Assembly: GCF_003692965.1 (NCBI RefSeq)
Contig: NZ_REHC01000012.1
Location: forward strand, 1 to 64,000
Length of the DNA: 64,000 nt
Origin: Lactobacillus sp. ESL0246
Lineage (GTDB): Bacteria; Bacillota; Bacilli; Lactobacillales; Lactobacillaceae
Reading direction: 5' to 3'
Of the stretch, positions 18,654 to 27,624 are shown in pieces; positions within the stretch are counted from its first letter, which is position 1, and each line of letters begins with the position of its first letter. The notes under the pieces are model-generated. The model saw only the letters and a list, made by a program, of their open reading frames with translations. It was not told where the DNA came from and made no database searches. Made by a program: the position numbers and the translations under genes.

Positions 18654-18761
18654 AATCCGGACAATAGCAATACTTGCTCTATTAATCTTATTATAAAGTA
18701 AACTAGGATTTTTAGCCAGATATTCATCAACATTTACTATTTTTTGTAGCTCCAACTTCAT
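18648..18761 (-). CDS. 37-codon open frame downstream of the accA relic
   Basis: Starts at ATG 18761 a few bases after the accA relic stop and ends inside the terminator stem; 37 residues (MKLELQKIVNVDEYLAKNPS...). I do not recognise it. It may be the truncated beginning of the gene that once followed accA, or chance. There is no separate promoter or clear ribosome site. Confidence 0.2.
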   Translation of the reverse strand: MKLELQKIVNVDEYLAKNPSLLYNKINRASIAIVRIS

Positions 18762-18764
18762 GAA

Positions 18765-19390
18765 TTAAAACTTGCGAAATCTAGCTTGACGTTGATTTAA
18801 CAACTCATCAACTGACAAACCATTAAATTCCTTCAATCTCTGAGCAGCATTACTTTTAATTGTATTGCTTCGTTAGCTAAAACTTTTTCTGGCAAAATCC
18901 GTTCAACGATGCCCTGCTGCTTAAGCCACTCTGGTTCAATATGCATTATTTCAGCTGCATCTTGAGCTCGTTTGGCATCCTTCCACATTATTGAGGCAAA
19001 CCCTTCAGGTGATAATACAGTATACATGCTGTGCTCTAACATTCATATTTCATCACTACATGCCAATGCTAAAGCACCACCAGATCCTGTTTCTCCAATA
19101 ATTACAGTAAGGATGGGAACTTTTAATCCAAGCATACTACTTATACTCTAAGCCAAGACTTGCCCCTGACCATTTATTTCTGCATCCGCTCCCGGATATG
19201 CTCCCGGGGTATTTATTAAGGTTATAATCAGCAAATTCATACTTTCAGCTGTTCTCATGATTTACAAGGCTTTTCTATATCCTTGAGGTAATGGACTACC
19301 AAAGTTAGTCGTCATTCGTTCTTTTAATTCTTGTCCTTTATTAGTAACAACAACTGCAAGATTACTATCTTTAAGAGATCTTACCGTGAT
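18765..19390 (-). pseudogene. accA: decayed acetyl-CoA carboxylase carboxyltransferase alpha subunit
   Basis: The minus strand still spells AccA signatures: NFGSPLPQGYRKAL, then [67 protein letters not shown], and in another frame the C-terminal LSVDELLNQRQARFRKF. The frame is broken by in-frame TAA, TAG and TGA codons (after RKAL, QVLA and SDEI) and by a frameshift near 18830. Roughly the first 50 residues are absent. AccA is needed for malonyl-CoA synthesis, so either another copy exists or fatty acid synthesis is lost. Confidence 0.9.
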
Positions 19391-19576
19391 TAGTTAAAAT
19401 TTATTTCTATAGATTTATAAAATACGAAATTAAACAAAATTATTTAAGACATGCGAAAACATATTTTAGTATGTTTTAAGTTGCTATTTCTATCATTTTA
19501 ACTTTCTTTCATTAATTTTGTTATAATCTATGTATATACTATAATATTGATTTAAATACAAAACCTGAGGATGGAT

Positions 19577-20935
19577 ATGTCAAATTTTAAAAGTAACAAA
19601 TTAACGAAGGAAGTTGTTTTACGTGACCCCGTTCACGATTACATTCATATTGAAGATCAAGTGATCCTGGATCTATTGACCACTAAAGAATTCCAACGCA
19701 TGCGTCGCATTAAGCAACTTGGCCCGATTGCCTATGTTTTTCCAGGAGCAACACATACTAGGTTTGAACACAATGCTGGTGTTTATGAACTAACACGACG
19801 AATTTGCAACATTTTTGCCGAAAAATATCCCACTAAAACTCCTAATGACGGACTTTGGGATGACAATAATCGTTTACTAGTTGAATGTGCCGGATTACTT
19901 CATGACATTGGTCACGGCCCATACTCGCACACTTTTGAACATCTTTTTGGAACAGATCATGAGAAAATTGGTCAAAAAATTATTACTGATCCCCATACCG
20001 AAGTTAACCAAGTATTGCGTCAAGTTGCTCCTAACTTTCCTGAACTAGTCGCAAGTGTAATTGCCAAAACCTATCCTAATCCACAAGTTGTAAAATTAAT
20101 TTCCAGTCAAGCTGATGCCGACCGGATGGATTATTTAAAACGCGATGCATATTTTACCGGTGTCACTTACGGCGAATTTGATCTATCACGAATTTTGCAG
20201 GAAATCCGACCTTATAGTGGCGGAATCTGTTTTACAATGTCAGGAATGCATGCAGCAGAGGATTATATCGTGTCTCGTTATCAGATGTATCAACAAGTTT
20301 ACTTTCATCGTGTGGGTCGGTCTATGGAAGTTATTTTGCAACATCTACTTGAAAGAGCAAAAATAGTATATCAACAAGGTGTGCTACAAGTAACGCCCGA
20401 GTTAGCAAATTTCTTGGCAGATAACTGGTCATTAAATGACTATCTTAAACTTGACGATGGTGTAATGGAAACTAATTTTTCAATGTGGACTGAATCTACT
20501 GATCCAATTTTAGCTGATCTTGCGAATCGTTATTTATTCAGAAAGCCATTATCTAGCGTATGTATTGATGCTGAAACCAAAAACCTGCTTCCCAAGCTCA
20601 AAGACTTGATTAAACAAGCCGGATTTGATCCCACCTATTACACAGACACTAACTCGGCTTTTGATGAACCATATGACGCCTATAAACCAACTGGTAAAAA
20701 CGCTAATAGTCAAATTGAAATCATGCAAGATGATGGGCAATTAATTGAACTATCACAATTAAGCCCCCTTGTTCGCGCACTTAATGGAACTTTACAAGGC
20801 GATGAGCGTTTTTTCTTTCCTAAAATCATGATGTCAAATAGTGCCGAACCACAAATTTTTGATCCGTTATATCAGCAATTTCAACGCTACATTAAAAATG
20901 GTACCTTACGTTATTTAAGAAAACCCAAGAAATAG
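19577..20935 (+). CDS. HD-domain phosphohydrolase (YwfO-type, dNTP triphosphohydrolase-like)
   Basis: A cytoplasmic metal-dependent phosphohydrolase of about 452 residues. The opening VLRDPVHDYIHI, the THTRFEHNAGV segment and the HD motif LLHDIGHGPYSHTFEH near residue 110 match the YwfO/EF1143 group, whose studied members remove triphosphate from dNTPs. I start it at the third codon Met, which has GAGG 6 nt upstream. Alone on the plus strand, it faces prs across a shared terminator. A role in dNTP pool control is likely but substrate preference cannot be read from the sequence. Confidence 0.88.
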   Translation: MSNFKSNKLTKEVVLRDPVHDYIHIEDQVILDLLTTKEFQRMRRIKQLGPIAYVFPGATHTRFEHNAGVYELTRRICNIFAEKYPTKTPNDGLWDDNNRLLVECAGLLHDIGHGPYSHTFEHLFGTDHEKIGQKIITDPHTEVNQVLRQVAPNFPELVASVIAKTYPNPQVVKLISSQADADRMDYLKRDAYFTGVTYGEFDLSRILQEIRPYSGGICFTMSGMHAAEDYIVSRYQMYQQVYFHRVGRSMEVILQHLLERAKIVYQQGVLQVTPELANFLADNWSLNDYLKLDDGVMETNFSMWTESTDPILADLANRYLFRKPLSSVCIDAETKNLLPKLKDLIKQAGFDPTYYTDTNSAFDEPYDAYKPTGKNANSQIEIMQDDGQLIELSQLSPLVRALNGTLQGDERFFFPKIMMSNSAEPQIFDPLYQQFQRYIKNGTLRYLRKPKK

Positions 20936-20937
20936 AG

Positions 20938-20974
20938 AAAAAGAATCCGGAACTTATCTCCCAGATTCTTTTTA
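20938..20974. terminator. bidirectional terminator between HD gene and prs
   Basis: AAAAAGAATC/GATTCTTTTT arms with a 16-nt loop, usable by the plus-strand HD gene and the minus-strand prs. Confidence 0.8.
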
Positions 20975-20994
20975 CTTTACCTAATTAAAAAATA

Positions 20995-21966
20995 TTAATG
21001 CTTATTTTCTTGATAACGTGTATTAAACAATGGACTAAGTGGCTCATTCTTCTGAATACACTTAATGGCATCCCCCATCAAGGAACCAACTGATACAAGC
21101 AAAGTTTTATCCAATTTCTTTTCTTCTGGTTGGTTGATCGAATCGGTTAATACAAGATTTTTAATTGGTGATGCGTTTAATCTTTCAATTGCCGGTCCTG
21201 ACAAGACCGCATGAGTAGCACTAGCATAAACTTCTGTTGCACCAGCATCAATTAAAGCTTGTGCCGCCAAGGTGATGGTTCCCGCAGTGTCAATCATATC
21301 ATCAATAATGATTGCCCGTTTGCCTTTAACATCACCGATAATGTTCATTACCTCAGCAACATTAGCTCGTGGCCTCCGTTTATCTACAATCGCAATTGAA
21401 GTACCTAAAAATTCAGCCAATTTTCTAGCACGAGTTACACCACCATGATCTGGTGAAACTACAACAGCATCTTTTTCCAAATGATTACACAAAAAGTAGT
21501 CTGCAAGTAAAGGCGCACCCATAAGATTATCTACTGGTATATCAAAAAAGCCTTGAATTTGCGGTGCATGCAAATCGAGTGACAAGACTCTTGTTGCACC
21601 AGCTTCTTGAAGCATATCAGCTACTAATTTAGCTGTGATTGGTTCACGTGGTCTAGTTTTACGATCCTGACGGGCATAGCCATAATATGGAATTACAATA
21701 TTAATTGTCTGAGCACTCGCACGGCGAACTGCATCAATCATGATCAAAAGTTCCATGAGATTATCATTAACAGGAACACTCAATGATTGAATTAAATAAA
21801 CGTCCTTACCTCGAACCGACTCATCAATATTAATTTGAATTTCACCGTCACTAAAACGTTGAACACTTGACTTACTTAGCGCTACCCCAACGCGTTCAGC
21901 TATTTTCTCAGCAAGTGGCAAATTCGAATTAAGGGCAAACAACATCATATTGTCTTTATAAGACAT
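20995..21966 (-). CDS. prs: ribose-phosphate pyrophosphokinase
   Basis: Makes PRPP from ribose 5-phosphate and ATP, the common precursor for xpt, purine, pyrimidine and tryptophan pathways. The 323 residues carry the class I signatures: [19 protein letters not shown], the metal-binding [18 protein letters not shown], and the PRPP loop [14 protein letters not shown]. Catalytic DHGGVTRAR precedes it. A purine- or pyrimidine-responsive element was not evident in the 5' region. Confidence 0.98.
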   Translation of the reverse strand: MSYKDNMMLFALNSNLPLAEKIAERVGVALSKSSVQRFSDGEIQINIDESVRGKDVYLIQSLSVPVNDNLMELLIMIDAVRRASAQTINIVIPYYGYARQDRKTRPREPITAKLVADMLQEAGATRVLSLDLHAPQIQGFFDIPVDNLMGAPLLADYFLCNHLEKDAVVVSPDHGGVTRARKLAEFLGTSIAIVDKRRPRANVAEVMNIIGDVKGKRAIIIDDMIDTAGTITLAAQALIDAGATEVYASATHAVLSGPAIERLNASPIKNLVLTDSINQPEEKKLDKTLLVSVGSLMGDAIKCIQKNEPLSPLFNTRYQENKH

Positions 21967-22159
21967 AATTTCCTCCGTATAATATTTGTTAACAACTTAT
22001 TATTTTAGCAAAAGTTGTTTGAAAAAGTTACTCCTGTATTTATTATTCAACTTTACACTGCTATATTCAAGCCTTTAAGACAAGATAAATTAGCAATTTT
22101 ATTTTAAATGTCTAAAACTTTCTTATATTGAACTAAAATTTATAAGATTACGAATTAAG
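21967..22159. other. prs upstream region, no gene seen
   Basis: About 190 AT-rich bases between prs and the murQ-like relic, presumably carrying the prs promoter; nothing else recognised. Confidence 0.4.
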
Positions 22160-22336
22160 TTAGTCTTCTCTTAATACTTGACTAATATTACCATGACAAG
22201 TATCCAAGAGTTTAGCCGCCGCTTTTTGATCTTTACCCGTCTTAATCATTACAATTGCTAAAGCAACATTATTATCGGCTTGTGCTAGAGTTGTTGCCTT
22301 ATTCTGCATTTCAGTTATTAAATTTTTGATTTCCAT
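22160..22336 (-). pseudogene. C-terminal relic of MurNAc-6-phosphate etherase (murQ-like)
   Basis: A 58-residue frame (MEIKNLITEMQNKATT...) ends ...KAAAKLLDTCHGNISQVLRED. The pattern 'ALAIVMIKTGKDQKAAAKLLDTCHGNIS' matches the C-terminal helical domain of MurQ, the enzyme that converts MurNAc 6-phosphate to GlcNAc 6-phosphate; the SIS catalytic domain is missing. The nearby mupG supports that this locus once recycled muropeptides. It could instead be a free-standing small helical protein; its ribosome site is weak. 22337-22567 holds no gene. Confidence 0.5.
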
Positions 22337-22567
22337 AACTTCACACTCTTATTTCTTAGTTTGAATTATTACTCTTATTCCGATAAATTTACATAGCAAA
22401 CCCAAACATAGATTTCCTCTCTCTTTCTAACTTTTATGTAACCACTTAGTTATTTTTTATTGCCAAATCAACGTGAACTTGTAATTACTCAATAACATAA
22501 AAACAGATTATTGTAAAAGATAGAATATTCTTTTAAACAATCTGTTTTGAACGATAACTTACTTTAA

Positions 22568-23041
22568 TTATTCAACTTGTAAAAATTCTTCCGTTGACAA
22601 GCGATGGGCACCTAGCTTCGTTAACACTTGATTATAATGATGACGCATCGGTTTAATTAGTGAATCATGAGCATCACCAATTAAAATTACTGAATAATTA
22701 CGGTCTAATGCATCTTTAACTGTAGCTTGAATACAAGCATGACTCATTAATCCAATTACAACCAAATTTTGCGGATGAAGTTGCTGAACCTTTTCAGCTA
22801 AACTAGGTTGAGTGAATGCATCCTGATCTTTTTTGGTAAACACTGGTGAAGTCTGTTTAACCTCTAATTGTGAACAAAGAGCGCCACAATTTTCTTGTTT
22901 AATATAAAAAACAGGTTCATTTTTTTCTTCAAATAGCTTAATAATTCGATTGATTCGCTTCATAAGTTTGGTCTTACCACTCAAAAATCGCATTGGCTTT
23001 TCTTGAACGTCCATTACTAACAGTAAATTATCGCCTGACAT
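22568..23041 (-). CDS. isochorismatase-family cysteine hydrolase
   Basis: A 157-residue cytoplasmic alpha/beta hydrolase-like protein. The catalytic triad can be proposed as Asp in LLLVMDVQE near the N-terminus, Lys in VFTKKDQDAF, and Cys in GLMSHACIQATVKDALD, the family hallmark. Family members hydrolyse isochorismate, nicotinamide or small amides; the short length suggests a nicotinamidase/amidase-like role, but the substrate is not determinable. GAGAGGAAAACA precedes the ATG, and it has its own promoter, so it is not part of the mupG transcript. Confidence 0.85.
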   Translation of the reverse strand: MSGDNLLLVMDVQEKPMRFLSGKTKLMKRINRIIKLFEEKNEPVFYIKQENCGALCSQLEVKQTSPVFTKKDQDAFTQPSLAEKVQQLHPQNLVVIGLMSHACIQATVKDALDRNYSVILIGDAHDSLIKPMRHHYNQVLTKLGAHRLSTEEFLQVE

Positions 23042-23178
23042 TGTTTTCCTCTCAATTATTAAAATTATTTATTTAAAAAATTTGTCAATTAAAATAACTA
23101 GCTTAACACAATAGGTAAATAAGTTGTTATTACATCTCATTTACTCCTTACTGTTATTACATTCATAGATTTGCTTTT

Positions 23179-23206
23179 ATTATAACGCTCTCAAATAAAG
23201 TTTCAA
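23179..23206 (-). promoter_or_regulatory. predicted promoter of the isochorismatase-like gene
   Basis: -35 TTGAAA (23206-23201), 16-nt spacer, -10 TATAAT (23184-23179). The roughly 130-nt leader includes AAGGAG followed by a 23-codon frame (23140-23069) of unknown significance. Confidence 0.65.
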
Positions 23207-23261
23207 CATGATTTTTAATTTAATACAAAATGTTATTTCGATTTATAATCATAGTAATAAA

Positions 23262-23289
23262 AGAGTCGCAAGATCAATCTTGCGACTCT
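23262..23289 (-). terminator. mupG terminator
   Basis: Perfect 13-bp arms AGAGTCGCAAGAT/ATCTTGCGACTCT with almost no loop, followed on the minus strand by TTTTATTA. Confidence 0.85.
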
Positions 23290-23295
23290 AAATCA

Positions 23296-24396
23296 TTAAT
23301 TAACATCATGTAAAATAAATGTGCTCCACGGATTAATTTCATCCAATAGATCTAAATCGTCATCTATTATTCGACCAACCAAGTTACGTCGACCATCATT
23401 TTCAAATGGCTTCAACACAACTTGCATTTCCCCTTTATAACGAGGGTACTTCTCATTAACAACAACAATATCACCATAGTCAAAAGTTGTTTTGACTTCA
23501 GCTTGTGCTGCAACCTCTTTATCTGAATAAACAACTCTAGGCTCGGTATCACGCAACAAATATTCTGACGCATCTCCACGATACAAATGGGGCTTTTTCA
23601 AACAGATTGTTCTTTCAATTGGTAGAACATCCTGTTCAAATTTAATCCCTAACATCGGAAATGGACTATTAAAAGCTTCTGCTGCACTTGATAATTCTTC
23701 TTCACTGGCAAATGCATTACCAATGATAATATCATCAATCATTTTACTTAAACGCAGATGAGTTACCTGACTGAAAATATTTCTCTTTCGATCACTTTCT
23801 ATCGTCGGCAAGCCTTCATGAACTGGCCAAGGGCCAAATTTTGCTTGCTTTGAAGAAATAAACGCAGCTGTATGCAAGCCATAATCACGATACTTTTGAG
23901 AATATTCTATAAAAACAGTTTCACTTAACCCTGTATATTCCTGTGGATAGAAATTGTGACAACCAATTAAATTATCAATTTCAGGATCATATGACATGAT
24001 ACTATCTAAATAATTGGTACCACGACTCATATTCAATTCTATTTTTAATCCATAAGGATTATGAGTCATTGCCGCTTCTTCTGAACCGCTGAAACCTTCA
24101 TCTAGGCGAAGCCCCCAAACTCCTAGTTCATGAAAAAACTTCAAATCATGATAATCAATCTTTAATTCCTTAAACAAAACTGGGTTGATATCAACAATTG
24201 TTTTAAATCCTAGTTGATTAGCATAAGTGACATCTTCTTTAAGACGGGCTAGTAAATCAATACCGCTAGCACTTTTTAACTGTAAAAGTGACGAAAAAAT
24301 ACGTTGGTAACCATATTTTTTAGCTAAATCCATATATGTTTTATCTTGTTCAAAGGTACTCTGCTCAGGATAAAGTGAAATTCCTAATTGTTTCAT
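23296..24396 (-). CDS. mupG: 6-phospho-N-acetylmuramidase (DUF871, GH170)
   Basis: Cytoplasmic glycosidase of 366 residues that in Staphylococcus and Bacillus cleaves MurNAc-6-P-GlcNAc taken up by a PTS. The opening MKQLGISLYPEQST and the segments YGYQRIFSSLLQL, FHELGVWGLRLDEGFSG and IGCHNFYPQEYTGLS are typical of the DUF871 TIM barrel followed by a small C-terminal beta domain. It sits 16 bases after a PTS EIIC gene that is broken, and near a MurQ-like relic, so the gene may be intact but stranded. GH170 membership is by pattern recognition. Confidence 0.88.
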   Translation of the reverse strand: MKQLGISLYPEQSTFEQDKTYMDLAKKYGYQRIFSSLLQLKSASGIDLLARLKEDVTYANQLGFKTIVDINPVLFKELKIDYHDLKFFHELGVWGLRLDEGFSGSEEAAMTHNPYGLKIELNMSRGTNYLDSIMSYDPEIDNLIGCHNFYPQEYTGLSETVFIEYSQKYRDYGLHTAAFISSKQAKFGPWPVHEGLPTIESDRKRNIFSQVTHLRLSKMIDDIIIGNAFASEEELSSAAEAFNSPFPMLGIKFEQDVLPIERTICLKKPHLYRGDASEYLLRDTEPRVVYSDKEVAAQAEVKTTFDYGDIVVVNEKYPRYKGEMQVVLKPFENDGRRNLVGRIIDDDLDLLDEINPWSTFILHDVN

Positions 24397-24412
24397 TATT
24401 ATAACTCCCTAG

Positions 24413-25716
24413 CTAAGCTTCTGTTGGGGGCTTAACGTTATTAGCCGCCTTAACAAATGGTACATAAATCAAGAAGCCTATTACCATGTTAATTAATTGT
24501 AGAACTACTGCACGCCAATCCATTGTACCAACAAATGCATTAAGAATAGGCGGCATTGACCAAACAATTTGCGTTCTAACTCGTGAAACTAACCCCAAAC
24601 TCAATGCCGCATATGATGTTGAAACCATAATTAATGGTGCAATTATAAACGGTATGAAATAGATTGGATCCAAGACGATTGGCATTCCAAACATTATTGG
24701 TTCATTAATATTAAAAATTCCTGGTACTAAGGATAATTTAGCCACTGCACGCTGATTTTCACGTGTTGAAAAAGCTAAAATTGCAAGAATTAATAGTAAT
24801 GTAGAACCAGCACCACCGATCCACACATAAAGATCAAAATCAGATCTCGTCCACAAATATGGTAAAGCTTGTCCCTTATGGGCAGCATTCATGTTAGCGA
24901 TTAAAGCTGTCGTCCAAATACTTTCAATAACTGGTGCCAACACGTTACTTCCATGAATACCAAAGAACCAGAATAACTGGACCAAGAATGTTATCAGCAA
25001 AACAGACCAGTAACCTTGACTAACTTTCATTAACGGATCCTGTATTGTCTTAGAAATAAAGTCAATTACCGTTGTTTGGTTAAGACTAAATAAATAATTA
25101 ATAATACCAACTACATATAAACCGGCAGTTGCAGGAATAATTCCAGTAAAAGCTTTAGCAACTGCTGGCGGAACTGTATCAGGCATTTTAATTGTGATAT
25201 TTTTCTTCATCAACCTGCTCCAAAGTATTTACTAAAGTTAAAATAACCCCATGAAGTTACATTTTTACCTGTAATGACGGCTCCCGCATCAGTTAAAGTC
25301 TTCGTATCACCTTGAGAAAGTGTATTCTTCAAAACCAAAACAAAGTTTTGGGGTAAGCCCATAATGAAAGTTCCTAAGGTAACTAGTCCACCCGTAATAG
25401 GTTCTACCTTATATTGAACACATAACTGGTAACCAAATGTAAATGAAAATAGCAACCCCAAAATAGCAGTTGAGCCTGTCCAAACCATTGCATTAATTCC
25501 AATTAGCCATTGCATTGAATTAACAAAGCTTGTCCAGCCAAATTGATTTGGTAAATCTCTAACCAAAGAATTTATAACATTTGCTACTGAGCCTGCCAGC
25601 ATCAATGGCATCATCGCAATAAAAGCATCACGTAAAGCAATTAACCAGCGAATCGAACCAATCTTAGCAGCAATTGGAACAACGTGTTTATTTAACCAAT
25701 TAATTAAAGCATTCAT
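24413..25716 (-). pseudogene. PTS EIIC (lactose/cellobiose family), split by an internal deletion
   Basis: Two adjoining frames make one EIIC. The upstream part (25716-25210, 168 aa) has the CelB-type start WLNKHVVPIAAKIGSIRWLIALRDAFIAMMPLM and ends ...FSKYFGAG; the downstream part (from 25213, about 266 aa) starts KKNITIKMPDTVPPAVAKAF and contains the FNINEPIMFG motif. In intact relatives roughly 15-20 residues of a membrane helix separate these two motifs. Here they are missing, the frame shifts, and a TGA follows GAG. Downstream translation could restart at the TTG/ATG in TTGATGAAG. Transport function is probably lost. Confidence 0.8.
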
Positions 25717-25758
25717 AATTTCCCTCCTACTCTTTACTTTGTTAGTATATCATAATTA

Positions 25759-25772
25759 TGTAAGCGTTAAAT
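25759..25772 (+). promoter_or_regulatory. cre-like site upstream of the EIIC/mupG operon
   Basis: TGTAAGCGTTAAAT matches 12 of 14 positions of the cre consensus. It lies 43-56 bases upstream of the EIIC start, close to a TATGATATACT-type -10 on the minus strand, so CcpA control of the EIIC-mupG operon is plausible. Confidence 0.5.
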
Positions 25773-25784
25773 GGTATATACAAA

Positions 25785-25818
25785 AAAGGTAGATAAAGTC
25801 AATATTTTATCTACCTTT
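25785..25818 (-). terminator. terminator of the SLAP gene
   Basis: 13-bp arms AAAGGTAGATAAA/TTTATCTACCTTT, 8-nt loop, followed on the minus strand by a TTT run. Confidence 0.85.
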
Positions 25819-25836
25819 ATATATAATTTTAGTCAG

Positions 25837-27441
25837 TTATTTATTTGTAGTAGCGTAATCTGCAATATTTAAGGTTTGCTGGAAACCATTACTACCAACA
25901 ATAGTTAAAACAGTATTATTATTACTAAATTGAACCGTGCTTGCAGCTACACCATTTGCAGTTGCCACCACTTGAACAATCTGGTTGGCTTCATCCATTG
26001 TCAAATTCTTTAAATCATTAACTACTATCTTTTTACCGTTTAATGCAGCTTTAGCCTTGGTAATCTTGTTAATTTCATTCTTAACATTTGCAATGGTTGA
26101 ACTAGCATTATTAACCTGTGTACCAGAAGTTACTGCATTATCATATGCATCACGCAAAGTTTTAGCTGATAATTTGTATGCATCACTGCTTCTAACACTA
26201 GCCACTTCAGCTAAAGCATCTTGTAATGGCTTTTTGTCAGTTGCAGTTGCCATCACAGTTTCATCTTTAGCACTTTCTTCTGTATTCACTGGAACTAACT
26301 TGTCACCACTTATACTGCTAACATCGCTTGCTTTCAGATAACCACTCTTGTCACTTTGTAACTTGTAGAATAATTCAGCTTTATTTTCACTCTCAACCCA
26401 AATGTAACGCAATTCAGTTACACGAGCTGTGTGACCTTTAGCAAATGTTTTGGTTGATTGTAAAATACCCTTATTGTTATAAACATTGGCATCGTTACCC
26501 AACGTTGCAATCGTACCAGTTTGATTATCTTCTGGTTTATTCTCATTTGAAGGTGATAATTGCTTACCTGTTATGACGCCAACATTACTTTTCTTAATCC
26601 ATTGATCGTCACCTGGGTATTTAGCATCACTAATGTGATAGTAAAGCTTACCATCAATATATTGCAACTTATCAACTTGAACCTTTTGCCCCTTTTTAAT
26701 TAGCTGATCACCGGAATTACCTTTACCATCATAAACATAAGCATTCTTACTCAAGGTAATAACAGTTGCATCATTCTGATTATCACTAGGTGTCCGGTCA
26801 TTATCGTTCTTTGACGGTTTTTTATTGCTTGGCTTTAACTTTGTACCAGTTGTTGAGCCAACATTTGCAGCTTTAATGAATTGGTTAGTTTGTCCACCAA
26901 TTCTGTAATATAATTTGCTACCAATGTACAGTAATTGATCAACTGTAACAACTTGACCTTTCTTCAGCTTCTTTTTAGCAGTTTTACCTTTAGCATCGTA
27001 AATGTAAGCATTACTCTTTAACTTCGCAGTAGTTGAAGCTGGAGCTGGTTTAGTTGTGGCCTTTTTGCCGTCAACTTTTTTACCATCAACATAACCAACA
27101 TTTGCTGCTTTGATAAAGGCACCACCACCAAGATCATAATATTCTTTATTATTAATAGTCTTTTTGGCACTGTATTTAACTGTATAGCCTTTAGCAATTA
27201 CCGTATTCTTAGGACTGCCCATGTAGGTCTTTAACCGCTTACCATTTTTATCATACACATAAGCATTGCGACTTAATTTGATTTTTCCTTGCTGTGAGGT
27301 TGCTTTTTTAGACGAGTTTTTCTTAGTTTTGGCTGGCTTATTAGCTGCCTGGACTAAAGCAACTTGACTTACACTTAAAATTGGACTAACACCAATCAAT
27401 GCAGCCGTTGATACAGTTATTAATTTATGACTTAATTTCAT
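25837..27441 (-). CDS. secreted surface protein with four SLAP/SlpA-type repeats
   Basis: A 534-residue exported protein. Residues 1-33 are a signal peptide (KLSHKLITVSTAALIG..., cleavage likely after QAA). Four repeats of about 70 residues follow, each opening like LSRNAYVYDKNGK and closing like FIKAANVG; they match the S-layer-associated (SlpA C-terminal) domain that binds teichoic or neutral wall polymers. A helical segment near residues 405-480 resembles a FIVAR/EF0109-like spacer, followed by an STVQFSNNNTVLTIVG-type C-terminal domain. Its presence points to an S-layer-forming Lactobacillus. No LPXTG is present; wall attachment is non-covalent. Confidence 0.85.
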   Translation of the reverse strand: MKLSHKLITVSTAALIGVSPILSVSQVALVQAANKPAKTKKNSSKKATSQQGKIKLSRNAYVYDKNGKRLKTYMGSPKNTVIAKGYTVKYSAKKTINNKEYYDLGGGAFIKAANVGYVDGKKVDGKKATTKPAPASTTAKLKSNAYIYDAKGKTAKKKLKKGQVVTVDQLLYIGSKLYYRIGGQTNQFIKAANVGSTTGTKLKPSNKKPSKNDNDRTPSDNQNDATVITLSKNAYVYDGKGNSGDQLIKKGQKVQVDKLQYIDGKLYYHISDAKYPGDDQWIKKSNVGVITGKQLSPSNENKPEDNQTGTIATLGNDANVYNNKGILQSTKTFAKGHTARVTELRYIWVESENKAELFYKLQSDKSGYLKASDVSSISGDKLVPVNTEESAKDETVMATATDKKPLQDALAEVASVRSSDAYKLSAKTLRDAYDNAVTSGTQVNNASSTIANVKNEINKITKAKAALNGKKIVVNDLKNLTMDEANQIVQVVATANGVAASTVQFSNNNTVLTIVGSNGFQQTLNIADYATTNK

Positions 27442-27624
27442 TTATTTCTCTACCTCGTAAAATTTAAATTTCATCATATAATATTGTATACTAATACAAC
27501 CTTTTTTTAAATGAAGTTTGTAATAGCTTACTTTTTCTTAAGAATCAGATAATCATTTCGACATTATCTTTACCATTTTTAAGCATTAGTGACTTAATAG
27601 TATTATTTTTTAGTTAATTACTTT

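Noticed and set aside
18833-19042. 69-codon frame as a stand-alone protein
   Set aside because: It is the C-terminal part of the accA relic; AccA sequence continues upstream beyond stops and downstream after a frameshift.
25985-26341. 118-codon plus-strand frame inside the SLAP gene
   Set aside because: Antisense shadow; the sense strand encodes clear surface-protein repeats.
25837-27441. Repeated blocks considered as a possible CRISPR-like array
   Set aside because: The repeats are about 70-residue protein domains in one open frame (SLAP repeats), with no short DNA repeats or spacers.
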